From Lingula anatina (lineage: Eukaryota > Brachiopoda > Lingulata > Lingulida > Lingulidae), in assembly GCF_001039355.2 (NCBI RefSeq), contig NW_019773804.1, positions 1 through 21,918 on the forward strand: a stretch of 21,918 bases of DNA, in the 5' to 3' direction. The notes under the pieces are model-generated. The model made no database searches, was not told where the DNA came from, and was given only the letters and a program-made list of their open reading frames with translations. This document shows, in pieces, positions 1-9,179 of this stretch. Position numbers and translations under genes: made by a program. Numbering within the stretch: position 1 is the first letter of the stretch; each line of letters starts with the position of its first letter.

Positions 1-507
1 AAAATTTAGTTCTGATCCAGGGTTTAGCCAGTTAGACGTCCAGCTTTAGAAAGCTTGTCCAAGCAAAGGGATATCTACACTGTATTTGACGACTGGACGA
101 CATTTTTAATATTCTCATTGTCAATGATAAAAGTTAAATCAGACTTGAACATGTGAACTTTTACCAGTTAGCCTTAAATTTGGTGCGCAGTAAGCTCATA
201 TAGTATAATTGGAGCATGATACAATACCAGGGGTACCACACAATTGTACGGGCTTGGATATGATAGCCATGTCGATTAGCATTGCAGGTAAGTAGCAAGT
301 GGAGAGAGGTGTTGGCCACACCTAATATTTGTTTGAATGTTTGTTAAAAAATGAAATTGGAAAAAAATGAAAAAGTTTTAAAGTTACTGTTGATCCTGCT
401 CCTGTTTGCAATCAGTTTACTATTTAAGGTCCAAGGCAGTTCTATGTTATCAAAAGCTTATATTTGCCAAAGTGTAAATGGCTGAAGCTGCAATAAAGTA
501 CCCTAGG

Positions 508-577
508 TTCTAGATTCCGGTATTGCCAGCTCAATCTTGATTTCATGTTTAACCCCTAACAGCAATACCGGCTCTAG
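508..577 (+). repeat. Inverted repeat with CCGGTATTGC arms
   Basis: GTTCTAGATTCCGGTATTGC and GCAATACCGGCTCTAGTGAAC form an imperfect inverted repeat around a loop of about 35 bp; the inner 10 bp are perfect. It could be a small hairpin or the end of a mobile element. The following DNA (to about 660) is GC-richer than its surroundings. Confidence 0.5.
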
Positions 578-865
578 TGAACAGCGGCCATGTTACACAT
601 CCGTCAATCAAATAGAACTGCTCCGCAATGAATCTGCGGTTGAATGTCATCAGACCAAAATGAAACGTAAAACAGATTTAATTCTGCTTTATTTAATTTT
701 ATTTGCTGTATTTAAGATGTAAAGTGAAAAAATAAATAATATTCTTCGAAAAGAAAAGATATATCCAATGTTTTTGTATTTTTTGCTAATCAAAGAACAT
801 TTTTAGTCCTGAGATATACACATGCACAATACACTTGCTTGCTTTGTGCCAAATTTGACAGCTAC

Positions 866-897
866 ACTGTACCACTATAAGGTACCACTATAAGGGC
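866..897 (+). repeat. Short direct duplication
   Basis: GTACCACTATAAG occurs twice, 16 bp apart (about 868 and 882). It has no evident function. Confidence 0.7.
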
Positions 898-983
898 TGC
901 GCAATGGCTACACCAAAATCAGTTTTTAAAGCAGAATATGTTGCTTGTATTGTGGCACTGACCTTCGACTGCAAGATATTTTC

Positions 984-1215
984 AATTCAAACTTCTAACT
1001 CCACGTCAGGCATCTTGTCTCGTCTGCACGAGATAACTTCAGCGCAAGGTGGGAAAGGCAGCTCCAGGCAGCCAAACCTGTGACGTACGAGACTTATGAC
1101 TTCCAAATACGTATTGGATCCAGGCGGATATAGCTGTGACGTGTTACTTCCAAATATGGAAGCACCCCAGGCAAAATTTTGAAGAACGCCCTCAGATTGT
1201 CGCTGTTCGTCAAAG
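984..1215 (-). CDS. Candidate terminal exon, unknown product
   Basis: An open stretch of 76 codons plus TGA on the minus strand, with acceptor cgcttttactag before CTTTGACG. Entering in phase 2, it would join the subtilase exon at 3314-3393 in frame (GG+C gives Gly). The translation contains FDEQRQSEGVLQNFAWGAS, YPPGSNTYLEVISLVRHRFG and CLELPFPPCAEVISC, ending DKMPDVELEV. Base composition and residue use look more coding-like than the flanks. I recognise no family. Poly(A)-signal-like AATAAA occurs on the same strand at 698-703 and 688-693, about 280 bp after the stop. It could equally be chance or the end of another gene. Confidence 0.3.
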
Positions 1216-2524
1216 CTAGTAAAAGCGACTCCATCACAAGGTATGTTTAACAAGCTATAGCTTTTATGTTGCTCTGACACTCAGGGTACAATAAAGACAC
1301 TAAAATGCACTTTGATTCCTCTTTATTTATTACAAATATGAAAGACCAATGATAAGGTGAATAGTAAATGGTGCTCACAATATGAAATTGGAGTTTATGT
1401 CAGTAATTCAGTGTTCCTCATCGCAAGCCTGAAGCCAGAAAAAAATCAGTTTTGTTTATAAGGCCATGAATTGCACAATAAATATCAACTATAGTAGTTA
1501 ATCTTATTATTTTCTAAGCATGTGTTTTCTAAATGCAGCACCTGTATATTTGTAGTTGTGATTCATCCCAACTTGATTTATCCTGTTAAAAACCTTGCTT
1601 TTAGTTAAGAAGTTATACAGACTTCGTGTTTTATTCAGGGATGAAAGTTATTTTCATTTTAGTGTGCTATACAACATTCAAATTACAAAGAAAGTGTTCA
1701 CAGTTTCCGAATAATAAGAGCACCTTTGGCCCTCTCTAATGCCAAATCATTAGGACTTATTTTTTCGCCTAAGTAATATACTTAATTCTGATTTATTTCA
1801 ACATCATTATGGTGAATTGATATTACAGAAATTGTATAACAATCCTGTTAATGGAGCAACAGTGCTGATTATGAATTTTTGTGCTTCCTTCCATAATGCA
1901 ACGTATTTTGCAAAATCCAAAGAAATGGAATTAGATGAGTAAGTTTCATCCTCTTGATGCAGATTTTATTGCTGACAGTCATTGAAGAGCAACAGATTTA
2001 CTGTTTCGCTTGGAATGTTACTGATCTGGTTTTTAGCACTGAAAGATAAAATCAATACTTAAGTGTCAATTACAATACCTGCATAACAATATATCTGTAC
2101 AGAACAACAAATTTCTGAAAATTGAAGCATGTTTTAATAATTTAGACAATTACAAAGCAAAAAAACAAATATCAATTAAATAATAGGTTTTTGATATCAA
2201 CTTTTTTCTTTTTTTTTCTTTCAATTTCTTTGCCATTTCTTTGCTACAAGTGGTATTCATCCAACTCTGATTGGCCAGAATCATAGGGACAACTGCACTT
2301 GACATCTTTGTTTATTTGGACTGGGAGGGATTTGTAGTGATTTGTCAGTGAGCAATAGAAAGAGTCATCTTACATTATTTAAAGGTAGTCTTCATTTAAA
2401 GCAATAATAACTCTTCCTTTGAGATTCAAAATTCCGCAAGAAATACATTGTAAACAACGCATGAAAATATATTCTATTGCATTTTACCACTAAAACAGCC
2501 GTTATTGTAGTAAAACTAAAAGCT
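1216..2524. other. No gene seen
   Basis: AT-rich sequence without a credible exon, strong repeat or element. If the candidate terminal exon at 984-1215 belongs to the subtilase, this would be intron. Confidence 0.6.
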
Positions 2525-2760
2525 CTACTTGTCAATAGGGCTTTCGATGCCTTTCTTCCTGGTCGTCAAGGCATCCGTTGCCAAGGATGTTTGCGCATCA
2601 CGCGGATTCTTGCGTGCATTCGAGACCAAAATAACATGTGGCGGGATAAGATATAGCAGGCGCATGACACAATCCTCAGACGTAAGTTGCAAGTTTCTGT
2701 ACAGTGTGTCGGATAACAAATAGCCCAGGTTGTAGATATACATGCATTCTGAGCAATAAG
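2525..2760 (-). other. Unassigned open segment, GC-richer than its surroundings
   Basis: An open frame on the minus strand encodes MYIYNLGYLLSDTLYRN ... ARKNPRDAQTSLATDAL before a stop near 2524. An acceptor-like ttattgctcag precedes it at about 2755. The opposite strand is open over the same span. The sequence is distinctly less AT-rich than the neighbouring DNA, which could mean an exon, a transposon fragment or an exapted piece. I recognise no domain in either strand. Entered in the phase left by the subtilase exon at 3314-3393, this segment would run into a stop after about 24 codons. Confidence 0.2.
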
Positions 2761-2895
2761 ACGATTATATCGTATGAATCTTATTTTATTGTAATAAACT
2801 GTTGTTGTTGTCTGCTTTTCCCGTGGTTTTAAGTAGGTCATCAGAAAACCCCGCTCGATATCGCATGACTATGCCATGTCAGAGAGGGCTCCGTC

Positions 2896-2923
2896 AGTTA
2901 AAATCTCTTAAGAGAATTTAACT
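2896..2923 (+). repeat. 28-bp near-perfect palindrome
   Basis: AGTTAAAATCTCTTAAGAGA followed by ATTTAACT reads the same on both strands except at one symmetric pair, so it can form a hairpin with no loop. It lies between the unassigned segment at 2525-2760 and the subtilase exons. Confidence 0.75.
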
Positions 2924-3142
2924 AAAAACCAAGCGTTTAGGAAAAAAAACCTGGACAAACTTTGAATGCAGGGATGGGGTCATTGACCATTGGTAAGTAC
3001 GGGAAAATTGCCGTTTACGCCAGGAAAATCCAATTTTTGGCCAAAACGAAGAGTTATTATGACTTTAAGACTATGCCTATTAATGTATTGTTCGTATTAT
3101 TGTATTGTGAATCAATCTCTCACTCTCTAAAAAATTCAAACA

Positions 3143-3162
3143 CCCCCCCCCCCCCCCCCCCC
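3143..3162 (+). repeat. Poly(C) tract of 20
   Basis: An uninterrupted run of 20 cytosines, which can form an i-motif or, on the other strand, a G-quadruplex. It is also a likely site of sequencing or length error. Confidence 0.95.
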
Positions 3163-3313
3163 ACTCACTCTATGTATACCAACAGTTATTCATTGTAAAT
3201 CAAAATAAATACTTTTCAACCAATATCAATACCAAGTTGCAAAAAGCTGGAATGCAGTCAGCTTAAGTCTAGCAAAAGAGTGATAACATTTTGTGTTAGC
3301 AATGTACACATAC

Positions 3314-3393
3314 CCAAGTTCTTTCAGTGTATTGGCCAGTTCCTCTGGTGTTAAGTCATTATCTTCAGACAGTAGCACAGCTGCAACACCAGC
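3314..3393 (-). CDS. Subtilisin-like protease exon following the catalytic serine
   Basis: An 80-nt exon. The acceptor is attttcatag before GCTGGTG (phase 0) and the probable donor is CTTGG followed by GTATGTG (phase 2). It encodes AGVAAVLLSEDNDLTPEELA then NTLKEL. This is the helix after the catalytic serine and the 'LTPEEL' segment typical of proteinase-K-like S8 enzymes. If the donor is not used, the frame stays open to a TGA near 3238, adding mostly non-family-like residues. The two exons are separated by a 165-bp intron. The true C-terminus could not be identified with confidence. Confidence 0.82.
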
Positions 3394-3558
3394 CTATGAA
3401 AATATTATAGATTTCAACTTGGAGTGTTTAGAAAATTCTCCCAAAATGTTAGTGTGTATCTGGATATATAGAAATAATTAGTACTGAGATTTTTCACATA
3501 ATCAGAGCAAGTATAGGCATAAAATGTGTGTAAAATGCGATGTCAGAAGTTCACTTAC

Positions 3559-3584
3559 CACATGAGGAGATGACATAGATGTTC
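3559..3584 (-). CDS. Subtilisin-like protease exon carrying the catalytic serine
   Basis: A 26-nt exon. The acceptor is tcttatatttag before GAACATC; the donor is CATGTG followed by GTAAGTG, phase 0. With one carried G it encodes GTSMSSPHV, the active-site serine signature of S8 subtilases (GTSMAxPHV; the Ser is the nucleophile). It joins in frame to AGVAAVLLSED in the exon at 3314-3393, which is how the family continues. The family cleaves peptide bonds with an Asp-His-Ser triad, usually as a secreted enzyme. The Asp, His and oxyanion Asn segments are not seen between here and 6307, so this may be part of a gene with a very long intron, a nested gene, or a relic. No disabling change is visible. 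Confidence 0.85.
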
Positions 3585-3720
3585 CTAAATATAAGACAAA
3601 ACATATTGACATAATTATAACCAAATACTATAGGGAATATATGCATCAGACACAAAAAAAGTACTAACCAAGAGGTAAGTCTGTTACAAAACTTATTGCT
3701 TTTATACATGTGCTGTCTAA

Positions 3721-3959
3721 CATCCCATTTCCATAGATTTTTAGATCGATCTATCCCTGTGGGGAGTCTCACTAGATTACCGTCAGCTTGGCCGGCTAAA
3801 GCGTCTGTCCCGCCTACTAAAAGCTGTAAGGGGGTAATTAACTGTGGTAATTAACTATGGTGCCCACTCGGATGACTGCAATTTAGCGTGAACCCCCAGT
3901 GAGTTAGTTTGATCTAAAACTTTATCTTTAGATCAATCTAAATCTCTGGGAAAGCACCC
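3721..3959 (+). mobile_element. MITE family A, copy 1
   Basis: A non-coding inverted-repeat element. It starts near CATTTCCATAGATTTTTAG and ends near CTAAATCTCTGGGAAAG. The inner terminal block contains GATCGATCTATCCC. Shared internal landmarks with the other copies are GGGAGTCTCACTAGATTAC, CCCGCCTACTA, AAGCTGTAAGGGG and GTGAACCCCCAG. It is the most diverged copy and the longest, with extra sequence between the AGTTAG and GATCAATC blocks. It lies about 130 bp on the 5' side of the subtilase serine exon, inside the presumed intron. Exact ends and target duplication are uncertain. Confidence 0.8.
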
Positions 3960-6306
3960 TTATAAGGCCCATCTTTCTTTTCATTTTGTAAAATAATTAA
4001 AACACTTAATATCAGTGCCATAACAATGCACACTTTTTGAGTAAAACTCTTATCACCTGCATCTAACATAACGTCATGTTCTGCTTTCTAGAGATCAGTA
4101 TGCAGTGTTCTCTCTCTGAGTACTGACTACTGACTTCTACCTTTATTTCTGTTTATATACCTTCACATATATAATTACGTTACATTGGCTTCCCAGCCAG
4201 GTGGGTTGCCAGAGTGGTCACTTTAATTCAATTACACATGTGACAGAGAACACTTCCAGACTGAGTCCTAAATGGCTTCTGCTAGTGGACAATAGGTTGA
4301 TAACTTAAACTGATTGATCAAGGTGAATAATATAGTTACAAGGCAGAGGACCATTCCTAAATACATTTGAGGTGAATGTATTTGTTAATCAAAGACATTG
4401 CTTCTTGTTTAATTGAGTTACCTAGTGTGACTCTAAACAGACTTATTTAAACTTGACCTGTAAACTGATTATGTAAGTACACATCCTGAAAACATTTAAC
4501 CCGCACATCTATATAATTAATGTTATATAACAACCTAATAAACTTCTGGAAATTAGATTGAACTAAATGGAGTTGATCATATTTATAGTTGCTATTTCAA
4601 TGAAAAGTTGAGAAAACTGAAAATTCACTTAAGGCATTAAATTACAAGTATGACACATCCCTGGGGCCCTTCTAAATATGTCCTCATATTTACCATTAAA
4701 TTACAAGTACTCTAGGTTTTATACAAACCAACTATATGTACACATTATCTATTTGCTTTGACTATGTACAAGTAAATTTACATTAAACACAAGCAATAAT
4801 TATAAAGACATAATATGACATGGTATTTTCTCACTTCAAGTTGAAATAAATATTAATAATTATATTTATATACCAGTATGACAACATATTTATCTTTACA
4901 CAATAGATAACTTCTAAACAGCTACAGTCTATTTAATTTTACATTTTTCCTTTATGTAAGTACAGTTCTTTTGGTAAAGTGGGAACCTTATTTGTCCAGC
5001 TACTACCATTAATACTCATAGGGTGCACAGTAATAATATCAATGAACTCGTTTTTTGTTTCCATGTTTGTTTTAGTGTTACTATTTGTTGATACGTTTTC
5101 TCTAGCAATGTCCATTAGGGCTTTTTAACTGATGCATATACATTGCTCTTTTTAACTTGTTGGACTGATCCCTGTCAGACCAAGACTCTAGAAGATTTTC
5201 TAACATTTTTACTTTGAACATCCATTAAAAGCATCCACAATTAAGTGCGATGACAAAGTAGGAAGGTACAGACATTGTGTTTATGGTAAATGTAAGACCT
5301 AAGCCACGTTGGTAAAAACTGACAAATCCCATAAAGACTAAGAAGGTCGAGGAAAAACAAAAGTTGGTGGAAGTTGGTGCTATAAGTACAAAAATATACT
5401 GAACCTTTTGTAGTATGTACAAATGAGAATTGGGGGTTTGCTGAAAGGTATGACCAAAAAAATAAACATTAGAAAACAATATTTACTATAAACTGTTTCT
5501 TTATTCAAAGTGCTGGCATACAATGTATACAGTTGTAGGGGTTTTTTTTGTTATTATTTCACTTTTGAAGCTTTTGATTTGCATTTTATGACGTAAATAT
5601 ATTTTTCCTGCCTGTTTTTTTCCTATTTAGCATTTGCTTCCTCCATATTTCTTCCAGTTATGGTAATTCATTCAATTTGTTCCTTGGTGCTGATACTGAT
5701 ATTTTACGTTTGTGATTTTCTAAAATAACTCCATTCATCCAATGCACTGTGTAGCTTTCACAGACATTAACGTCATATTTTGTGTTGCTTACCAGCAGGC
5801 TGTGTACAACAGTATTTGTTAAATTTTACTATGTGTTGTTATTGGATGGACTATTTCCCAACTTCACAACTACTTACTTTGGTACCCAAGAAATTAAAGA
5901 TGGAGGGATAGATTGTGCACAGCCTAATACAATACAGAAAGTGCCTGCACCTCTGATTGCATTCAGCAAAAGATGTAAAGAAGAGGGTGNTGAATGAACA
6001 AATTCATACAAGCATTTTGATAATTCAATACAATGTAAAACCTTCTATCACCTTTACAGAAAACTTCATAAAATACACTGAAATGTGTCTCAATACTTTA
6101 TGGTAAAGAAAGTCCAAACACCATGATTCACACATAAAAAACCATGTCAAGCATCGTAAGAAATAAATTATATTTTTAACCACTTTTTAAAATATATGAA
6201 ATTCTGTTTTCTTTTCAATCACCTCTTTATTGTTTCCATAAGAAGTTTTTTTTTTTTTTTTTCATTTCAAGCATTCTAAAAAAATCTATTGGAAAACAAA
6301 ACTTAC
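3960..6306. other. No gene seen apart from an unassigned open segment
   Basis: Very AT-rich. I looked here for upstream subtilase exons (Asp, His, Asn motifs) and for the next Argonaute exon and found neither. The minus-strand open stretch at 5225-5479 is Phe/Tyr-rich and looks like chance. A T-run lies at about 6247-6262. Confidence 0.6.
5872..5997 (+). other. Unassigned open segment with an ambiguous base
   Basis: An open plus-strand piece reads TYFGTQEIKDGGIDCAQPN, then TIQKVPAPLIAFSKRCKEEG, and stops at TGA just after an N at position 5990. Codon-like structure and GC content stand out in very AT-rich DNA. No family is recognised. It could be a fragment of a mobile-element protein. The single N marks an uncertain base call that might hide or create the stop. 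Confidence 0.2.
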
Positions 6307-6488
6307 GTCATGCTCGGCAAATGGCGCATGACCACATCAAGAGCCTGAATTGCTTCGAAGGGAATCTGATGAGTGCGCCCTTCCAATGACTCCTCTAAGG
6401 CAAATAAACTGATCTGAGCGACCCAGCGCACGGAAACCTTGAACACGCGATCTTTGCCCTCTCCTGGCAGAGTAACCTCCAGCTCCAC
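6307..6488 (-). CDS. AGO: Argonaute exon (E7): end of N domain, start of linker 1
   Basis: This exon continues the Argonaute N domain into linker 1. Argonautes are the small-RNA-guided effectors of miRNA and siRNA silencing in the cytoplasm. The translation opens [18 protein letters not shown] and later reads [18 protein letters not shown], which is close to animal AGO1-4 proteins. The acceptor is ccaccag before GTGGAGCTG (phase 0) and the donor is ATGAC followed by GTAAGT (phase 2). The 182-nt length and both intron positions fit what I recall of vertebrate AGO genes. The next expected segment (YTPVGRSFF in the family) was not found at lower coordinates. Sequence identity to the AGO clade, rather than PIWI, is very clear. 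Confidence 0.97.
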
Positions 6489-6916
6489 CTGGTGGTTGGG
6501 AAAAAAAATTGTCAGATTTTAAACTTTATGCACATCAACCAAAGAGCTTGAGATACGAAATTTTAGCTAAACCAGCAAAAATGAAAATAATCAACCAAAT
6601 TTACATGAGATATAACAATGATAAATATAGAACACTGATATAATATATTTATTTTATTTTATTTTTCATCAAATTACTAGATTTAGGATAGTCTCAGATG
6701 AATCACAATCTACATAATACCACAAGTCCAGTTAGGTCATCTTCTGGGTCTTCCGGAAGACGGTCAGATTTTCAAGTTTACATTGACGGGTATCTAATTT
6801 TTATTGTTGAAAGACTGTCAAAAATGGAGGATGGATCAACAAAGATAATTTAGAAGACTGTCAGAAAATATATCTGGATCCACCCCTGCAGTTATAACTA
6901 AATCCAGCCCACTCAC

Positions 6917-7037
6917 CTTGTCCCTGCCAATGGGGAGTGGATCTCTGCTGTACAAGTTTTTCCTCCCATCAAACACAGGCTTCTGGCCAGCAAAGATCTT
7001 CTGTTGATACGCTTGCACCATTGTCTCGATAATCTCT
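6917..7037 (-). CDS. AGO: Argonaute exon (E6): N domain
   Basis: A 121-nt exon of the Argonaute N domain, the wedge that helps unwind the small-RNA duplex. Visible AGO-clade signatures are EIIETMVQAYQQKIF, KPVFDGRKNLYSRDPLP and IGRDK. The acceptor is tcgtacag before AGAGATTATC, completing an Arg codon split with the exon upstream (AG+A). The donor is GACAAG followed by GTGAGT, phase 0, joining directly to VELEV of the next exon. The flanking introns are short (348 and 428 bp) compared with those further 5'. Confidence 0.97.
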
Positions 7038-7385
7038 CTGTACGATAAAGAGATCATGACATCATTTACAAAAATCAATTTGTCATCTTCTTTCTATTAA
7101 TATGGCTCAGGTGATCCATGCATGAACATTTTTTTTTAATTTCATCTTCCTTAAAATTTTATAGTACAACATTACTTTTAAAATAATACTTACTGTTTTC
7201 ATAATATTAAATTCAGGTCTATTGGTAGAAAACACATTACAGTCGCATTCAGAACAGATGATGCTATATACGAGGTATGGAGACCCGAGTGCATAGATTT
7301 AGCACCCAAATATCCAGACTTCTGGGTTAATTCAGAGTATCTTCACCTGTATAAAACCAAACCCCTGTCACACTTCAAAACTTAC

Positions 7386-7725
7386 CTGTTTACTCTCCTT
7401 GGGCACTTATCCGGCGTGATGGCCACATCATAGTGGTGGATGTATCCTTTGGGAATTCGCACTTGGAAATGGTTGGCTCGGAGCAAGATGGGACGCCCCT
7501 CCACACCGTGATTGGGGCGAGCGGGACACGTGAACTCGATCGGTGGCGGTGGCTGTCCTGGGGCAGAGGGTGGAGGTCCTGGCTGTCCCGGTGGACCTGG
7601 GGGTCCCGGCGGGCCTGGTGGTAGTCCCCCTGGCTGTCCCGGGGGTCCTGGCATGTGCCCCGGGGGCCCTGGAGGGTGGCCTGGGGGTCCCGGGGGGCCT
7701 GGGGGACCAGGAGGGCCTGGTGGAC
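7386..7725 (-). CDS. AGO: Argonaute exon (E5): Gly-Pro-Pro tract plus start of N domain
   Basis: A 340-nt exon (2 nt + 112 codons + 2 nt). About 62 residues are a collagen-like Gly-Pro-Pro and Pro-rich stretch ([36 protein letters not shown]). About 52 residues then begin the folded N domain: [19 protein letters not shown] and [18 protein letters not shown], which match the family (RANxFxVxIP, YDVxIxPxKCPRRVN). The acceptor is tatacacag before GTCCACC, phase 1; the donor is AACAG followed by GTAAGT, phase 2. Animal AGO N-termini are often Pro- or Gln-rich, but this regular GPP array is notable. The antisense strand is open over the same span only because of base composition. Confidence 0.95.
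7674..7705 (+). other. G-quadruplex motif on the strand opposite the Argonaute coding strand
   Basis: Four G-runs (GGG, GGGGG, GGGGGG, GGGGG) are separated by loops of 6, 4 and 3 bases, fitting the standard G3+N1-7 pattern. It arises from the Pro codons of the Gly-Pro-Pro tract, and lies on the transcribed (template) strand. Confidence 0.7.
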
Positions 7726-7827
7726 CTGTGTATAAACGTTAACGTAAGTGAGGTAAAGGAGGGAAATCACACAAGTGTAATGCAGGAACCAGTTTGCAAA
7801 AATCTGGAGCCTGAAAATGGTTTACGC

Positions 7828-8014
7828 ATTTAGACCAAAGTTTAAGTCTAACTGCTCCAAAACAATGCAGTCATACTGGTGGCAGAATTCAATGAATTGC
7901 TATGACTGTTCAATAACAAGAAAACTTCTAACATTTCAGACTAAAACTTGCTTGATGTGTAAGAAGTTTTTTAATTTAACTTGAACTGAAGTAGACTAAA
8001 ACTTTGGTCTAAAT
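7828..8014 (+). mobile_element. Single inverted-repeat element (MITE-like) with 23-bp arms
   Basis: Terminal repeats of 23 bp at 7828-7850 (ATTTAGACCAAAGTTTAAG...) and 7992-8014 match at 22 of 23 positions as reverse complements. The 187-bp element has no open frame. It lies in the Argonaute intron between the exons at 9180-9284 and 7386-7725, about 100 bp from the latter's acceptor. No second copy and no clear target duplication were seen in the window. Confidence 0.7.
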
Positions 8015-8430
8015 TCTGACAAAGGGAAACATTTTTCTCATTTATTTGCTAAAACAATAATTCAATATTCCAACAGCAATAATATTTCTTAGATCCCATT
8101 GTAAAAAAAGCTACACCTATTATGAGAGCAAAGTAACTATAACCTTATATATGGACTTCCACTGCTTAGTACAGGATTTTTATATATGGAGGTCCATTAC
8201 TCTTTTTATCATTTTTACAAGTAGTCTGAACATAAATCCAATGATACCAACAGTAGCAACAACGTCAATGACAGTATAACAGTAACAATACTAGACATGT
8301 TAATACATATCTACAGTACATATATTCACAAGTCAACTATGTCAAGACTTCTTACAAAAATCTCCATCCAGAAGATTTCAGTGTTCAAACACTAAGTGCA
8401 CGTGAACGTATATTCTACACTTGTTGATTT

Positions 8431-8609
8431 TAAGGTACCATGACATCACATGACCTAAAGGTACCATGACATCACATGACCTAAAGGTACCATGACATCA
8501 CATGAACTTAAGGTACCATGACATCACATGACCTAAAGGTACCATGACATCACATGACTTATAGGTACCATGACATCACATGATTTAAAGGTACCATGAC
8601 ACCCTGCAA
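8431..8609 (+). repeat. Seven-copy 26-bp minisatellite with GGTACC
   Basis: The unit is AAGGTACCATGACATCACATGA plus four variable bases (ccta, actt, ttat). GGTACC recurs at 8434, 8460, 8486, 8512, 8538, 8564 and 8590, exactly 26 bp apart. Copies are nearly identical apart from the linker; the last one decays after CATGACA. Each unit contains TGACATCA (one base from the palindromic CRE) and a CACATG E-box. It lies in the Argonaute intron between the exons at 9180-9284 and 7386-7725. Confidence 0.95.
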
Positions 8610-9179
8610 AGTTTACATTTTGCCTACTTTAAATTGGATCATTTTCAAGTTAAAGTGTAAGCATAAATCAATTTTAAGTAAATGTTTCATAGTTCATTCA
8701 TAATGATCTCAAGGTACCTTTGCCATCTCTAGTGTTACAGATCATTTCAAAAACGCTACTTTAAGGCGTGTTTCCAGTAAAGATGGGTCCACCTAACCTA
8801 AGACATCTCTTCTAGAGGTGTGTTTCCATTGAAGATGCACCCACATAACTTAAAACAATTCTTATCCTCACTCACTTCCTAGAAGACCCAGATAAATTAG
8901 ACAAACCCATATTTACTGGGTACATGAATAAAGCATGAGTTAAGAGTTTTGTCGATTATTTCCTCAGCATACAGTACTTAAGACTGGATGTATAATTTTG
9001 TCCTAGCTGTTGACATATGCCATAAAGTTCACAGACAGTCAGAAGATGTCAACAGTAAAGAACCAGAGGAGATACACAGTCCAAAGAACTGCATCAATTT
9101 TTTACAATTACAAAACCATCAAAAGAAGAAAAATTGTCAAAACCATTCACATGTCGTCTCGACACAGGTGTGACCTTAC
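8610..9179. other. Argonaute intron, nothing further seen
   Basis: Apart from a partly duplicated block (GTGTTTCCAGTAAAGATG at about 8768 and GTGTTTCCATTGAAGATG at about 8820), this stretch holds no recognisable element or exon. Confidence 0.6.

Noticed and set aside
3551-3772. Minus-strand 73-codon open frame
   Set aside because: It overlaps the subtilase serine exon in another frame and runs into a MITE; no domain.
5225-5479. Minus-strand 84-codon open frame
   Set aside because: Its Phe/Tyr/Val-rich composition reflects AT-rich DNA; no splice or domain support.
3559-6488. Chimeric splicing of the Argonaute exon E7 directly to the subtilase serine exon
   Set aside because: E7 ends in phase 2 while the serine exon needs a single carried base; joining them shifts the subtilase out of frame.
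7433-7833. Plus-strand Gly-rich open frames across the Argonaute N-domain exon
   Set aside because: They are antisense shadows of the Pro-rich coding sequence; the minus strand carries the conserved Argonaute residues and proper splice sites.
8431-8609. CRISPR-like array of regularly spaced repeats
   Set aside because: Units are directly adjacent with only four variable bases and no spacers; it is a eukaryotic minisatellite.
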